From Balaenoptera acutorostrata (lineage: Eukaryota > Chordata > Mammalia > Artiodactyla > Balaenopteridae): a stretch of 64,000 nucleotides of DNA. The position numbers were made by a program, and so were the translations under genes. Below the pieces are notes generated by a model, which was not told where the DNA came from, made no database searches, and was given only the letters and a program-made list of their open reading frames with translations. The stretch is taken from contig NC_080074.1 in NCBI RefSeq assembly GCF_949987535.1, positions 38,795,641-38,859,640 on the forward strand, written 5' to 3'. Each line of letters opens with the position of its first letter. Position 1 is the stretch's first letter. This document shows, piece after piece, positions 34,430 to 43,826 of this stretch.

Positions 34430-35360
34430 ATATAAAATTAAACTAGAAAATGAAAAACAAGTCCAGTTAACCAAAACAAGAGCTGCTCTTATTTAAGAAG
34501 GAAGTGGGTAATCATTTGGGGGTTTTGAAGACAACACAAGTCTTTCAAATGAAGCTATTTTAAAATTGAAGAAAATATGGAGACAAAGAAATTGCTTACT
34601 TTAAGTAGATCATGAAAATAGATATCTCATTTACATGCATAAGAAAATTATAAAGTATTTGGACACTTTTTCCAGCCATCATTCTGAATGATGAGACTTT
34701 AGATGACTCTTGTGATACTTTCCTGTTTTACCTGTTAATACAAATCCCTACCTGTTTTTAGAATTGAACACCTGAATATTTAGAGCTCTAGAGTGTGTTC
34801 AGAATTCCCAGTGGAGATATTTTGTGTATAAAAAGGATTTCAGTGAACTTCTCTTTGTTATTTGCTTACACTTGCTTTTTTTTTGCTTAATCCAGATACT
34901 CTTATAACTTGGTGTGAATATAAAGTTTGCCTCTTTATATCTGTATACTTATAACTGTATGTGGATATAGAGTTTCTTTATAACATTATATTGCTTCTTC
35001 CCACTGAAACTTTTATTAGCCTAGTATAAACCAACTTATCAGTTTTGAAAGAGTAAGAAAACTGTTATTGGTATTTTTATTTTTTATCATTTTTTTGGTA
35101 ACATTGTTTTATACCTACGAACTTCAAGTAATATTGCTGGGAATTTCCTCCTTTCATCTCTGCTGTGACAACCCCAGGAGACAGTACAAAGATTTAGGTT
35201 TTTTGATAGATGACTGCACTTGCAAAACTAACTAAAAATGTTTGTGTGTGTGAAATGACTAATTTCTGCTTTCTTATCCTTTGACGTTTCTAAAGTCCAT
35301 TCCTTCGTCACTCTTTCAGCGAACTAATCTAGTAACTTGCTAGCCCAACTCCCTTTCTGC
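34430..35360. other. Unassigned 5' flank
   Basis: AT-rich. A loosely repeated 'tataactt/gaatataaagttt' motif at 34895-34990 is a partial duplication. Nothing else recognisable. Confidence 0.5.
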
Positions 35361-35364
35361 AGGT

Positions 35365-35640
35365 TCAACTATCTCTATCACTCAATTAATTCACAAGGGT
35401 TTACTGAGTGCCTCTCCCTCCCCATGCTCAGCAGGATTCTAGGAACACAAAGAATTGTTTATAAATGACTAAGCGGTACTAATAAATCCATCTCTGTTCC
35501 TAAGTAGCTCACAGTCTAGTCAGGAAGAAAACACGTCAGCAAGTGCCATATAGTTAGTTAGGCCCTTTAGAGGCAGATGAAAAAGCAATAGTGGAGGACC
35601 CAAAAATGGAATGGAAGACCCTAGGATTAAGGCAAAAGTA
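35365..35640 (-). repeat. L2 LINE fragment, reverse orientation
   Basis: 'gggtttactgagtgcctctc', 'aggattctaggaacacaaag', 'tagctcacagtctagtcagg' match reverse L2. Confidence 0.65.
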
Positions 35641-35795
35641 ATCATTCTAAAACATAAATCAATTGTATCACCATCTTGCCTAAAATCTGTCAGTGGCTTC
35701 CCACCTGCCTATGGTGAGAAGTCCAAAGCCCAAAGTCTTTAGCATAGACCTGCCGGTTTCACTTGGGATCTATTCTGCTCCCCTAGAGGGCATTT
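35640..35795 (+). repeat. L2 LINE fragment
   Basis: 'attctaaaacataaatcaat', 'ctgtcagtggcttcccacct' and 'gtgagaagtccaaagcccaa' match forward L2, facing away from the preceding reverse L2. Confidence 0.7.
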
Positions 35796-35799
35796 GGAA

Positions 35800-36135
35800 G
35801 TGAGTAGTGTACTATTATCTATTGCTGTCTAATAAATTATTCCCTAACTGAGCAGCTTAAAACAAAAGATATTTATTATCTCATATGAGCTTCTCTGGAT
35901 CTGGAATCAGGATGAGTTAGTTAGCTGAGTGGTTCTGGCTCTAATCAAGTGGTAACCAGGTGGTCTGTTGGTCAGAACTATGATCATGTCAATGGGCAGG
36001 GGTATCAAGTTCATGCTCACTTACATGGCTGTTGGCAGGAAGCTTCAGTTCAAGGGGCTGTTCAGAGGACATGGCAGCTGGCTTTCCCCTGAGCAAGATG
36101 AGTGATTGAGTGATGGATTGATTAAGTGATGTGAT

Positions 36136-36193
<58 letters not shown>

Positions 36194-36375
36194 CCAAGAC
36201 AGACTCCACAATCTTTTATAACCCAATCTCATCTCAGAAGGGCAATTTATCACTTCTCCTTTATGCTATTGGTCACACAGACAAACTTCGGTACGGTGTG
36301 GGAGGAAACTATACAAGGGTGTGAATAGGAAGAGTCTGGATGATTGGGGACCATCTTGGAGGCTGGCTGCCAAAA
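35800..36375 (+). repeat. Ancient LTR-like interspersed repeat
   Basis: Recognisable as a common mammalian repeat: 'gtctaataaattattcccta', 'cagcttaaaacaaaagatat', 'gctgagtggttctggctcta', 'catggctgttggcaggaagc', 'ctattggtcacacagacaaa', 'gaccatcttggaggctggct'. I cannot name the family with certainty. A compound microsatellite has expanded inside it. Confidence 0.6.
36135..36193 (+). repeat. Compound (TG)n(AG)n microsatellite
   Basis: TG run of about 26 bp switching directly to an AG run of about 33 bp with one AAAG interruption. It gives spurious Cys-Val/Glu-Arg repeat open frames. Confidence 0.97.
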
Positions 36376-36539
36376 GTAAGAATACTTTTGGTTTGTCGTA
36401 GTGACTGGAGTTGACTTATTAACATGGGCAAAGACCAAGGATATTAAAATCTTGTACAGGAAAGAATTATAGCCCCTTACCAAACTGCCAACAGGGTTGC
36501 CAAATAGTTCTTCTACACTTTGTATATACTGCCTTTTCC

Positions 36540-36950
36540 TGCATGCACACACCTGGCTCTATTCATACCTGGCTTCTCACAGTTCCCTGTAAAATCCTAG
36601 TCCTTCAGCTTCCACAGATCTCCCTTCTGGCTGCAGTGCCTTCTTCACCTTGGCAACACTTCCAACTCTCTCTTTAGGATTTAGTACAAATCTCTTCATC
36701 TCCTGGATGCATTCCCTGATCACATTAAGCAGATGAGCCCTTGCTTTTCTCTGCCCTATTCATATATTTGTTATAGCATACACTGCTGTAATTACCTTTA
36801 CCAACCCTTCTCCCCTGGAAGACTGTGAGCCCCTGCAGGAATATGTGTTATAATTTTAGTTTAGCCTCAGTGTCCCCATACCTTACACAGTTCCCACACA
36901 CAGCAAACACTTCTTAATACAAGTTAGGTGAATGAATGACCAAATTAGTG
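36540..36950 (+). repeat. L2 LINE 3' end
   Basis: Well-preserved L2 tail: 'ttctggctgcagtgccttct', 'tggatgcattccctgatcac', 'ggaagactgtgagcccctgc', 'cacacagcaaacacttctta', ending 'ggtgaatgaatgac'. Confidence 0.85.
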
Positions 36951-36959
36951 GCATGTTGT

Positions 36960-37825
36960 CTGTGTTTGTGTACGTGTGTGTACAAGGATTGTGCCGCTTA
37001 AGAGAGAATTGCAGAATGTAAAAGCTTGAGAACAACTGATCTGCTCTGTTTCAATCCAGACTCTGCTTTGTTCCATTTGTTTCCCATTAAAGTACAAATT
37101 TGCCTTCACATCCCATAATCTATTTTTTAAATAAACGTTTTATATCTTTGCTAAAAGGATAACCAAAAGTTATATTTTCATAGATCATGTCTATAAATTG
37201 TAGGGGGCACTACCTGATTAATACACTTATTTTTCAGAAAATGTTTAGGACTTTAAGATCCTCTCTAAATCAAGAAAGAATAATCCTGCTTCAGTGCATT
37301 TAATGATGTTTAACTGTTGGACTCAAAGAGTTAATACAAATTCTAAATGTGCTATGTTACAGCCAATAGAATTTATTAAAATGAATCTGCAGTAATAGGA
37401 CAAAAGGTTACTATCCTAAAAGAGTTATTACAAGCATTATATGAGCCAAGTTATGGGCAAGAGCAATCTAAAGCTATGAAGACTGAAGCTTACTATTCTA
37501 AAAGAGCTAATGCAATATCCAAATGCATTTACCTAAGGAGTAGTTTATTAACTGAAGCACCTATGCTATTTAGTAATAATTTGGGAGCCTCTTAGGGCTT
37601 GGAGTTTTGCTCTTGGAGCTGAATTCCAGAATTGTCCAGTTTCATGAATTTCTATTTATGAAAGATTCGGCCTCCCAGTCATGATTGTGCCCTGACAAAC
37701 TTCTGCCAAACCTTCCAGATATTGAGTGACTTCCTGGACCTTCACCTGCTCCAAAACTCCTCTGTTATTCTGCTTGGAGACATGACTAGTTCAATGTATG
37801 CTCATTTGTTCAGGTAGCCCTTTCA
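36960..37825. other. Unassigned 5' flank
   Basis: A short TG-rich patch at 36960-36985. Otherwise no gene, RNA or named repeat seen. Confidence 0.5.
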
Positions 37826-37829
37826 GCAA

Positions 37830-38385
37830 AGAGCTATTGAATATCAACTATATGTCAGGCGTACATGGATACAGAGGCCAAGAAGACAGACCCTTTTTGT
37901 TAGATCGCATGATGTATATGTTCTAGTAGTCAGATATAGAAAATAATAACTTAGCACACTATAACACAACATATTAATATATTTGAGATAAGGATGTGGG
38001 CTATGATAAAAATAAAGTAAAGGGCAAGTGAGCAAATTCCCTTAGGAGGCAATATTTAAACTAAGACCTGATCTATAGGAAGGAACTGCCAATGTGAGTA
38101 TCTGGGGAAAGAGAACTTTAGAGAGAGGGACAGACGGAACACTTTCAAGGTCTCTGTGGATGGAACAAGCTTGATGGGTATGGGAGTTAGAAAGTTAACA
38201 GGTGATGTTGGAGCATGTTAAAAGGTTGAGAGTTACTGTATTAGAGACAGGAAGAGCTAGATCATGCAGGACCTTATAGACTGCAGAAAGGAATTTAGAT
38301 TTTACTCTAAATGCAGTTGAGAGCTAGTGGATGGATTTCAAAAACAGAAGTGTATCTGATTTATGCTTATAAAGTTTTGGGGTTT
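37830..38385 (-). repeat. L2 LINE fragment, reverse orientation
   Basis: 'actatatgtcaggcgtacat', 'aaactaagacctgatctata', 'gctagatcatgcaggacctt', 'aaaggaatttagattttact', 'tgatggatttcaaaaacaga'-type order matches reverse L2 over more than 500 bp. Confidence 0.8.
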
Positions 38386-38399
38386 TGAGCTTCCTATTC

Positions 38400-38700
38400 T
38401 GGTCCTTACCATAACCATTAGCTCCTGAATCTGACATCTGTAACAAAAGGCCTTCAAAGAGGTGGCTTTGGGTTTGCTAATGACACATTGTCTCTTTTTT
38501 CTACGATGTTTATACTTTATGGAACTTTAATACTGAATCCCACCTTGACTCTAGTTCAGGAAGCCCTTTCTCCTAGATTCTGTATTCCAGTTTTACCTGT
38601 CGTGTAGACAGGCACTTAATTCTTCTATCATTCTTAGCCTTTGCTAATTCTCTTGTCAGGTCCATATTAGAGAGCTATAAGGAAATTTCACCCTCTCCCC
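38400..38700. other. Unassigned 5' flank
   Basis: Pyrimidine-rich L2-like phrases, but no confident match. Confidence 0.4.
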
Positions 38701-38770
38701 TTGCAACCAACCAACCAACCAACAAACAAACAAACAAGAACAAAACCTAAACAACCAACCAAACAAAACC
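38701..38770 (+). repeat. (CCAA/CAAA)n simple repeat
   Basis: Tandem ccaa units passing into caaa units, with interruptions. Confidence 0.9.
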
Positions 38771-38779
38771 CCCCAAACG

Positions 38780-40470
38780 TCAACATCTCAAACCCCATTC
38801 TGGACTTCATAAGACTCAAGAAAAGTTGAGTGCATTAGCGCCCCCCCCAAAAAATACAATTTTAATACTGCCAAATAGTGCCAAATACCCCTTATTCATT
38901 CACCATCATAACTGATAGTAATTTTCCAAATTGGAGTACACTCAATGGCTATTCTAGACCCAGAACATCCAGTCTGCTTAATGAAGTTCTTAACCTACTA
39001 ACCGTAGAAAGAAGATCAGTCATTTTAAAGATATTCTTCACCCCTTTCCTCAAAAACATTCTCCTTGACGTCATCAAGACCATGCTTTTCCCATGTATGT
39101 TCTCTGTGATGGGAAAACATTAAAAACAAACGAGTCACCTGGTATAAATAAGTACAGAAGAGGCAGAAGCTCAGTTAAGTAGACGCCTCCTTTGTAATTT
39201 ATAATTTGTCTTCCTGGGACCAGATGCTTTAAGAAGTGAACTAAATATTTTGTCTTTGAACAACACTGTTTTGAATGACACTTAGACCACAATCAATATT
39301 TGAATTAAAAATGTAACTTAAAAAAAACACACAATTTCCTTAAACATGAACATTTATTCTTTTCAGGATTAGATAAGCAATAATAGAAAAGTGACTGACT
39401 TTTGCCCGGTGTACTCCTTTGTTACTTACCTCATGTGCAATGCCCGTTGATTTTGACAATGCTACATGTAGTAGCACTCTATAAGACTCTATAGAAGGAA
39501 AATAAATTTGAATCTCAACACTGTAAATGCATTGTGGTAATTAAAAAGACCAAACTATTATAATTAAGTTGTAATTAAGATATGTAACAAAATTCTTAAA
39601 TTTCTATGAAAGAGAAAATAACTACATAGAGCAAAGCAAAGACTTTTACTGTAAAAACTAAATTAAATCTATCCTAGGGATTTAGTTATGTTGTATATAA
39701 CTGAATGGTAATCAGATTTTTTTGTGATTGTTATGATAACCCCAAAGTTGACTTGTTTCTCCACAAATAGTATTAGAAAATAACATTTAAGTGATTTATT
39801 GCAATATACATTTAAATCAATTCAAAATAAATAATCCTGTGAATGTTTAACTGAACTGCTGCAATTTTACTTTTGGTAATTTGATCAAGGTTTTTGTGCA
39901 AGATCTAGATCTAAGAGATTTGGGGTTTATAGGCAGTATTCTTCCTCTGTCTCTCAAAACTACACTTAATCAGCTTAGGTTAGAAAGATAACAATCAGAA
40001 AGCTTCCCAAGGAGAAAACACAACCCACTTCAAATTTCTCTTTGGAAATGGAACGTAGGTTAAAAAAATTTTTTTAAATAACAGTAATACCATTGGCATG
40101 CAATCAAAACAGATTTATTAAGAACGAAAGAGCATAACTATTTTAACTCTACTTTAAACTTATCTGTAACCTCTCCTCTTATTAAGAAAAAGAATCAAGA
40201 TGTCTAACCATACGGTAGAGGCAAATTAACAAAATTTGAGGCATACACTTTGAAAATACATCAGGTCAAAATACAGGTGGAAACACTGATAATGAACATG
40301 TATAGCTAACATTTATCCAAGAGGAGAGAGAAATGGAGAAACTTAAGAACATTTAAAAACTATGATTTTTTTCCAGTCACTAGAATAACCTTTGATATAG
40401 GCCAAACAAGTTGTAAATCCCAGTTCAACAAAAACAAATGAGTGAATATAATAGGGAGAACCAGGGAGAA
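38780..40470. other. Unassigned 5' flank
   Basis: AT-rich. No gene, RNA or named repeat recognised. Confidence 0.5.
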
Positions 40471-40474
40471 ATTG

Positions 40475-40705
40475 TTATAATAGAGAGGTTAGGAGTTCAG
40501 GCTCCTGAATCAGACAGTCCTTGCTTTCAGTCCTTGCTCTATCACTTATTAGCTGTGTGATTTGGAGCAAGTCTCTTATTCTAAGACTCAGTTTCCTCAT
40601 GTGTAAAATGGGAATAATACTGGTGAGCTTAAGTGAGATAATGCATATAAAGCACTTGGTGCAGTGCTTAATTCATAATTGGTACTAAACAAATGGTTAT
40701 TTCCA
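40475..40705 (+). repeat. MIR SINE
   Basis: Nearly full-length forward MIR: 'ggagttcaggctcctgaatc', 'cttattagctgtgtgatttg', 'cagtttcctcatgtgtaaaa', 'taaagcacttggtgcagtgc'. Confidence 0.9.
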
Positions 40706-41285
40706 TTCATTCATTCAACATGTATTTATTAGGCATCAGGTATATGCCAGGCATTCTGTTGGCTAATTGGAATATAACAGGAGCAAGATTCTGTTGTCAT
40801 GAAATTTATAGTTTAGTAAGGAAGAAAATTAAATAATTACGAGAAAAGTGCTGTGGGAGTATGGGAGTGCATGATCATTCTTGAAAAAAGTGAGGGAAGG
40901 AGGTAAGCCAGAGAAGGCTGCTTGAAGGAGATGATTTTTAAGCGTGGAAATGCAATAATAGACAGGGGTTGAGCAAGAAACAGGGTACAAGAGTGTTCCA
41001 AGCAGAGGAAAAAACTTATGAAAATGGCTATACTTTTTTCAGAGGTTCAGATAGACATATGCTTTTCTCATCTTCATCTCTGGCCATGCTGTAACCTCTG
41101 TCTGGAGCACACTTGAGCCTCTTTGTATTCTCCCTGCCCCATCTCACCTCACCCAGACACAGTGGTTACTAACGGTCAAGTGAAGACATGGCCAGGACTT
41201 GTAAGGTCGTCTTAGTGCTTTTTAAGCCACATAAAATAATATGGAACTTATCTTCAGGGTCACAGGAAATTGGAGGCTTTTAAGT
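40700..41285 (-). repeat. L2 LINE fragment, reverse orientation
   Basis: 'cattcattcaacatgtattt', 'atatgccaggcattctgttg', 'gtcatgaaatttatagttta', 'cagagaaggctgcttgaagg' and 'gagtgttccaagcagagg' are reverse L2 in order. Confidence 0.85.
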
Positions 41286-41539
41286 ACATGTACATGAGTG
41301 TGTGTGGGTGTGGGTGTGGGTGTCAGACAGTGTTGTTTCCTGGAGGGTTATAGTCCCCATTGCATTTTACTAGGGCAGCATCAAGTTACCTTGGAGAAAG
41401 GAGAAATGGATCTTCCTGGGCTGCCGAGAAAAGAGACCCATAGATGGAATAGTCCAGAAGCATCAAGTAATAGCATTAATTTAAGTTTCAGATAGCCCCA
41501 TGGTCAATGTGCAAATGGTATCTGCCGTGATACTAGACA

Positions 41540-41860
41540 TTTTTTTTTTACAATCACAGATAATTTATTATTCAACAAAAACGGAGGCATAAGGACTCAA
41601 GTAAAGAAATTAACAGAAAATATTTTACAAGGGACCTTGAAATACTAACTATGTGATATATAGATCACAAAGGAAAACTGTACCCAGCAGAATATAAATG
41701 TTTAAATGTGCAGAATGTATAGTCCAAAATACTTAGTAATGGCAGTGATGACAACAGAAGCATGACTGTACACTGAGAAAACTCACAGAAGACTATGCCA
41801 AATTATGACCCAAGAAATGGACCATTCAGGTCAGAGACAGAAGAGAAACTGGGGAATAAT
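41540..41860 (-). pseudogene. Candidate processed retrocopy of a 3' UTR
   Basis: Read on the minus strand, a stretch of about 310 bp ends with AATAAA (inside 'gaataataaattatctgtg'), about 15 bp before a run of ten A (T-run at 41540-41549). AATAAA at that distance from an A-tail is the layout of a retrotransposed polyadenylated transcript. The body has no long open frame, so if real it derives from a 3' UTR or non-coding RNA. I do not recognise the parent and found no target-site duplication, so this is tentative. Confidence 0.4.
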
Positions 41861-41867
41861 TTGATTT

Positions 41868-42295
41868 GCCTAGTGTACTCCAGATAAACTCCAAATTCTT
41901 CAACCTAACTTACAAGGCCCTCCATGACCTATCCTCTCTTTACCTCCCCTCCCTCATCTCTTACCAGATCTCCAAGTTGCTTTGTGACTGGTTCTCACTC
42001 TCCTCTGCTAATACACATTGTTTTATTTTGCTAGACAATTCTTTTCTTTTTTCCTAGTATAATTCCTCCTCAGCTGGAAGATCTCTCCTTGTACATTGCC
42101 TCTTCGAGGAAGCCTTTTCTAAGTATAGTAGGTGCCTCTGTTTCCACTGTCTTAGCACTTACCACAGTCCACTCTCTGCCACAATAATCTCTAACTTCTG
42201 AGGGTAAGGATCAGGCTTATCTTGGTATCCTTGATATCTAGCATGGTAATGTTACATGGTAGATATTTAATAAGTGTTTTCTGGAGAATGTATCT
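41868..42295 (+). repeat. L2 LINE 3' end
   Basis: 'ccagataaactccaaattct', 'acaaggccctccatgaccta', 'cgaggaagccttttctaagt', 'gtagatatttaataagtgtt' match forward L2 in order, ending just before the L1 block. Confidence 0.9.
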
Positions 42296-42487
42296 GATTG
42301 ACCAATTGACTTAAAGAAAGAGTGAATGAATAAGGGAAAAAAGACACACACACAGTCCCTCCCATCAGGAAGCTTGTACAAGCCTCTTAAATAGCCTCAT
42401 CCACCAGAGAGCAGACAGCAGAAGCAAGAACAACTACAGTCCTGCAGCCTGTGGAACAAAAACCACATTCACAGAAAGATAGAAAAA

Positions 42488-43416
42488 ATGAAAAGGCAGA
42501 GGACTATGTACCAGATGAAGGAACAAGATAAGACCCCAGAAAAACAATTAAATGAAGTGGAGATAGGCAAACGTCCAGAAAAAGAATTCAGAATAATGAT
42601 AGTGAAGATGATCCAGGACCTCGGAAAAACAATGGAGGCAAAGATCGAGAAGATGCAAGAAATGTTTAACAAAAACCTATAAGAATTAAAAAACAAACAC
42701 CTAGAAGAATTAAGAGAACTAACAAACAGAGATGAGCAATACAATAACTGAAATGAAAAATACACTACAAGGAATCTATAGAAGAATAACTGAAACAGGA
42801 AACGGATAAGTGACCTGGAAGACAGAATGATGGAATTCACTGCTGCGAAACAGAATAAAGAAAAAAGAATGAAAAGAAATGAAGACAGCCTAAGAGACCT
42901 CTGGGACAACATTAAATGCACCAACGTTTGCATAATAGGGGTCCCAGAGGAGAAGAGAGAGAGAAAGGACCCGAGAAAATATTTGAAGAGGTTATAGTCA
43001 AAAACTTCCCTAACATGGGAAAGGAAGTAGCCACCCATGTCCAGGAAGTGCAGAGAGTGCCAGGCATGATAAACCCAAGGAGAAACATGCTGAGACACAT
43101 AGTAATCAAATTGACAAAAATTAAAGACAAAGAAAAATTATTAAAAGGAACAAGGGAAAAACGACAAAGAACATACAAGGGAACTCCCATAAGGTTAACA
43201 GCTGATTTCTCAGCAAAACTTCTACAAGCCAGAAGGGAGTGGCATGATATATTTAAAGTGATGAAAGGGAAGAACCTACAACCAAGATTACTCTACCCAG
43301 AAACGATCTCATTCAGATTCGACAGAGAAATCAAGAGCTTTACAAACAAGCAAAAGCTAAGAGAATTCAGCACAACCAAACCAACTCTATAGCAAATGCT
43401 AAAGGAACTTCTCTAA
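42488..43416 (+). pseudogene. L1 ORF1 (RNA-binding/chaperone protein) pseudogene, unit A
   Basis: L1 ORF1 encodes an RNA-binding nucleic-acid chaperone that coats L1 RNA. Start ATG at 42488. The first 64 codons are open and Lys/Glu-rich (coiled-coil type), ending at a premature TAA at 42680-42682 from a GAA-to-TAA change. A frameshift then moves the frame; the RRM/C-terminal part (Asn-Phe-Pro-Asn-Met-Gly-Lys, Arg-Arg-Asn-Met, Ile-Lys-Leu-Thr-Lys) reads at 42916-43392 and is cut by another stop just before the natural end at 43414-43416. Confidence 0.9.
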
Positions 43417-43480
43417 GTGGGCAACACAAGAGAAGAAAAAGACCTATAAAAACAAACCCAAAACAATTAAGAAAATGGTC

Positions 43481-43743
43481 GGGCTTCCCTGGTGGCGCAG
43501 TGGTTGAGAATCTGCCTGCCAATGCAGGGGACACGGGTTCGAGCCCTGGTCTGGGAAGATCCCACATGCTGCGGAGCAACTAGGCCCGTGAGCCACAACT
43601 ACTGAGCCTGCGCATCTGGAGCCTGTGCTCCGCAACAAGAGAGGCCGCGATAGTGAGAGGCCCGCGCACCGCGATGAAGAGTGGCCCCCGCTTGCCACAA
43701 CTAGAGAAAGCCCTCACACAGAAACGAAGACCCAACACAGCCA

Positions 43744-43774
<31 letters not shown>

Positions 43775-43820
43775 AAATTAAACTTAAAAAAAAAAAAGAG
43801 CAGCTACTTAAAAAAAAAAA
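43481..43820 (+). mobile_element. CHR-type SINE (copy 4), inserted in L1 unit A
   Basis: Plus-strand CHR SINE with a tRNA-like head: A-box-like 'tggcgcagtgg' at 43493-43503 and B box 'ggttcgagcc' at 43536-43545, an RNA polymerase III promoter layout. Then come the tRNA-unrelated body, an (AAAT)n stretch from about 43745 and a composite A-rich tail split by 'gagcagctactt'. Flanked by a perfect 12-bp target-site duplication (aagaaaatggtc) at 43469-43480 and 43821-43832, which contains the ORF2 start codon. The long tail and intact B box suggest a fairly young insertion, later than the L1. Confidence 0.97.
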
Positions 43821-43826
43821 AAGAAA

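Noticed and set aside
35800..36375. An endogenous retrovirus
   Set aside because: It looks like a solitary old interspersed repeat; no gag, pol or env similarity and no paired LTRs seen in the window.
38701..38770. A CRISPR-like array
   Set aside because: It is a simple tetranucleotide repeat without spacers, in a mammalian genome.
42469..43098. 209-codon minus-strand frame
   Set aside because: It is the antisense of L1 ORF1 in unit A; the Phe/Leu/Ser-rich content is the complement of Lys/Glu-rich coding.
43481..43600. A tRNA gene
   Set aside because: The A- and B-box-like elements belong to the CHR SINE head (as also at 59016). The cloverleaf is degenerate and a SINE body and tail follow.
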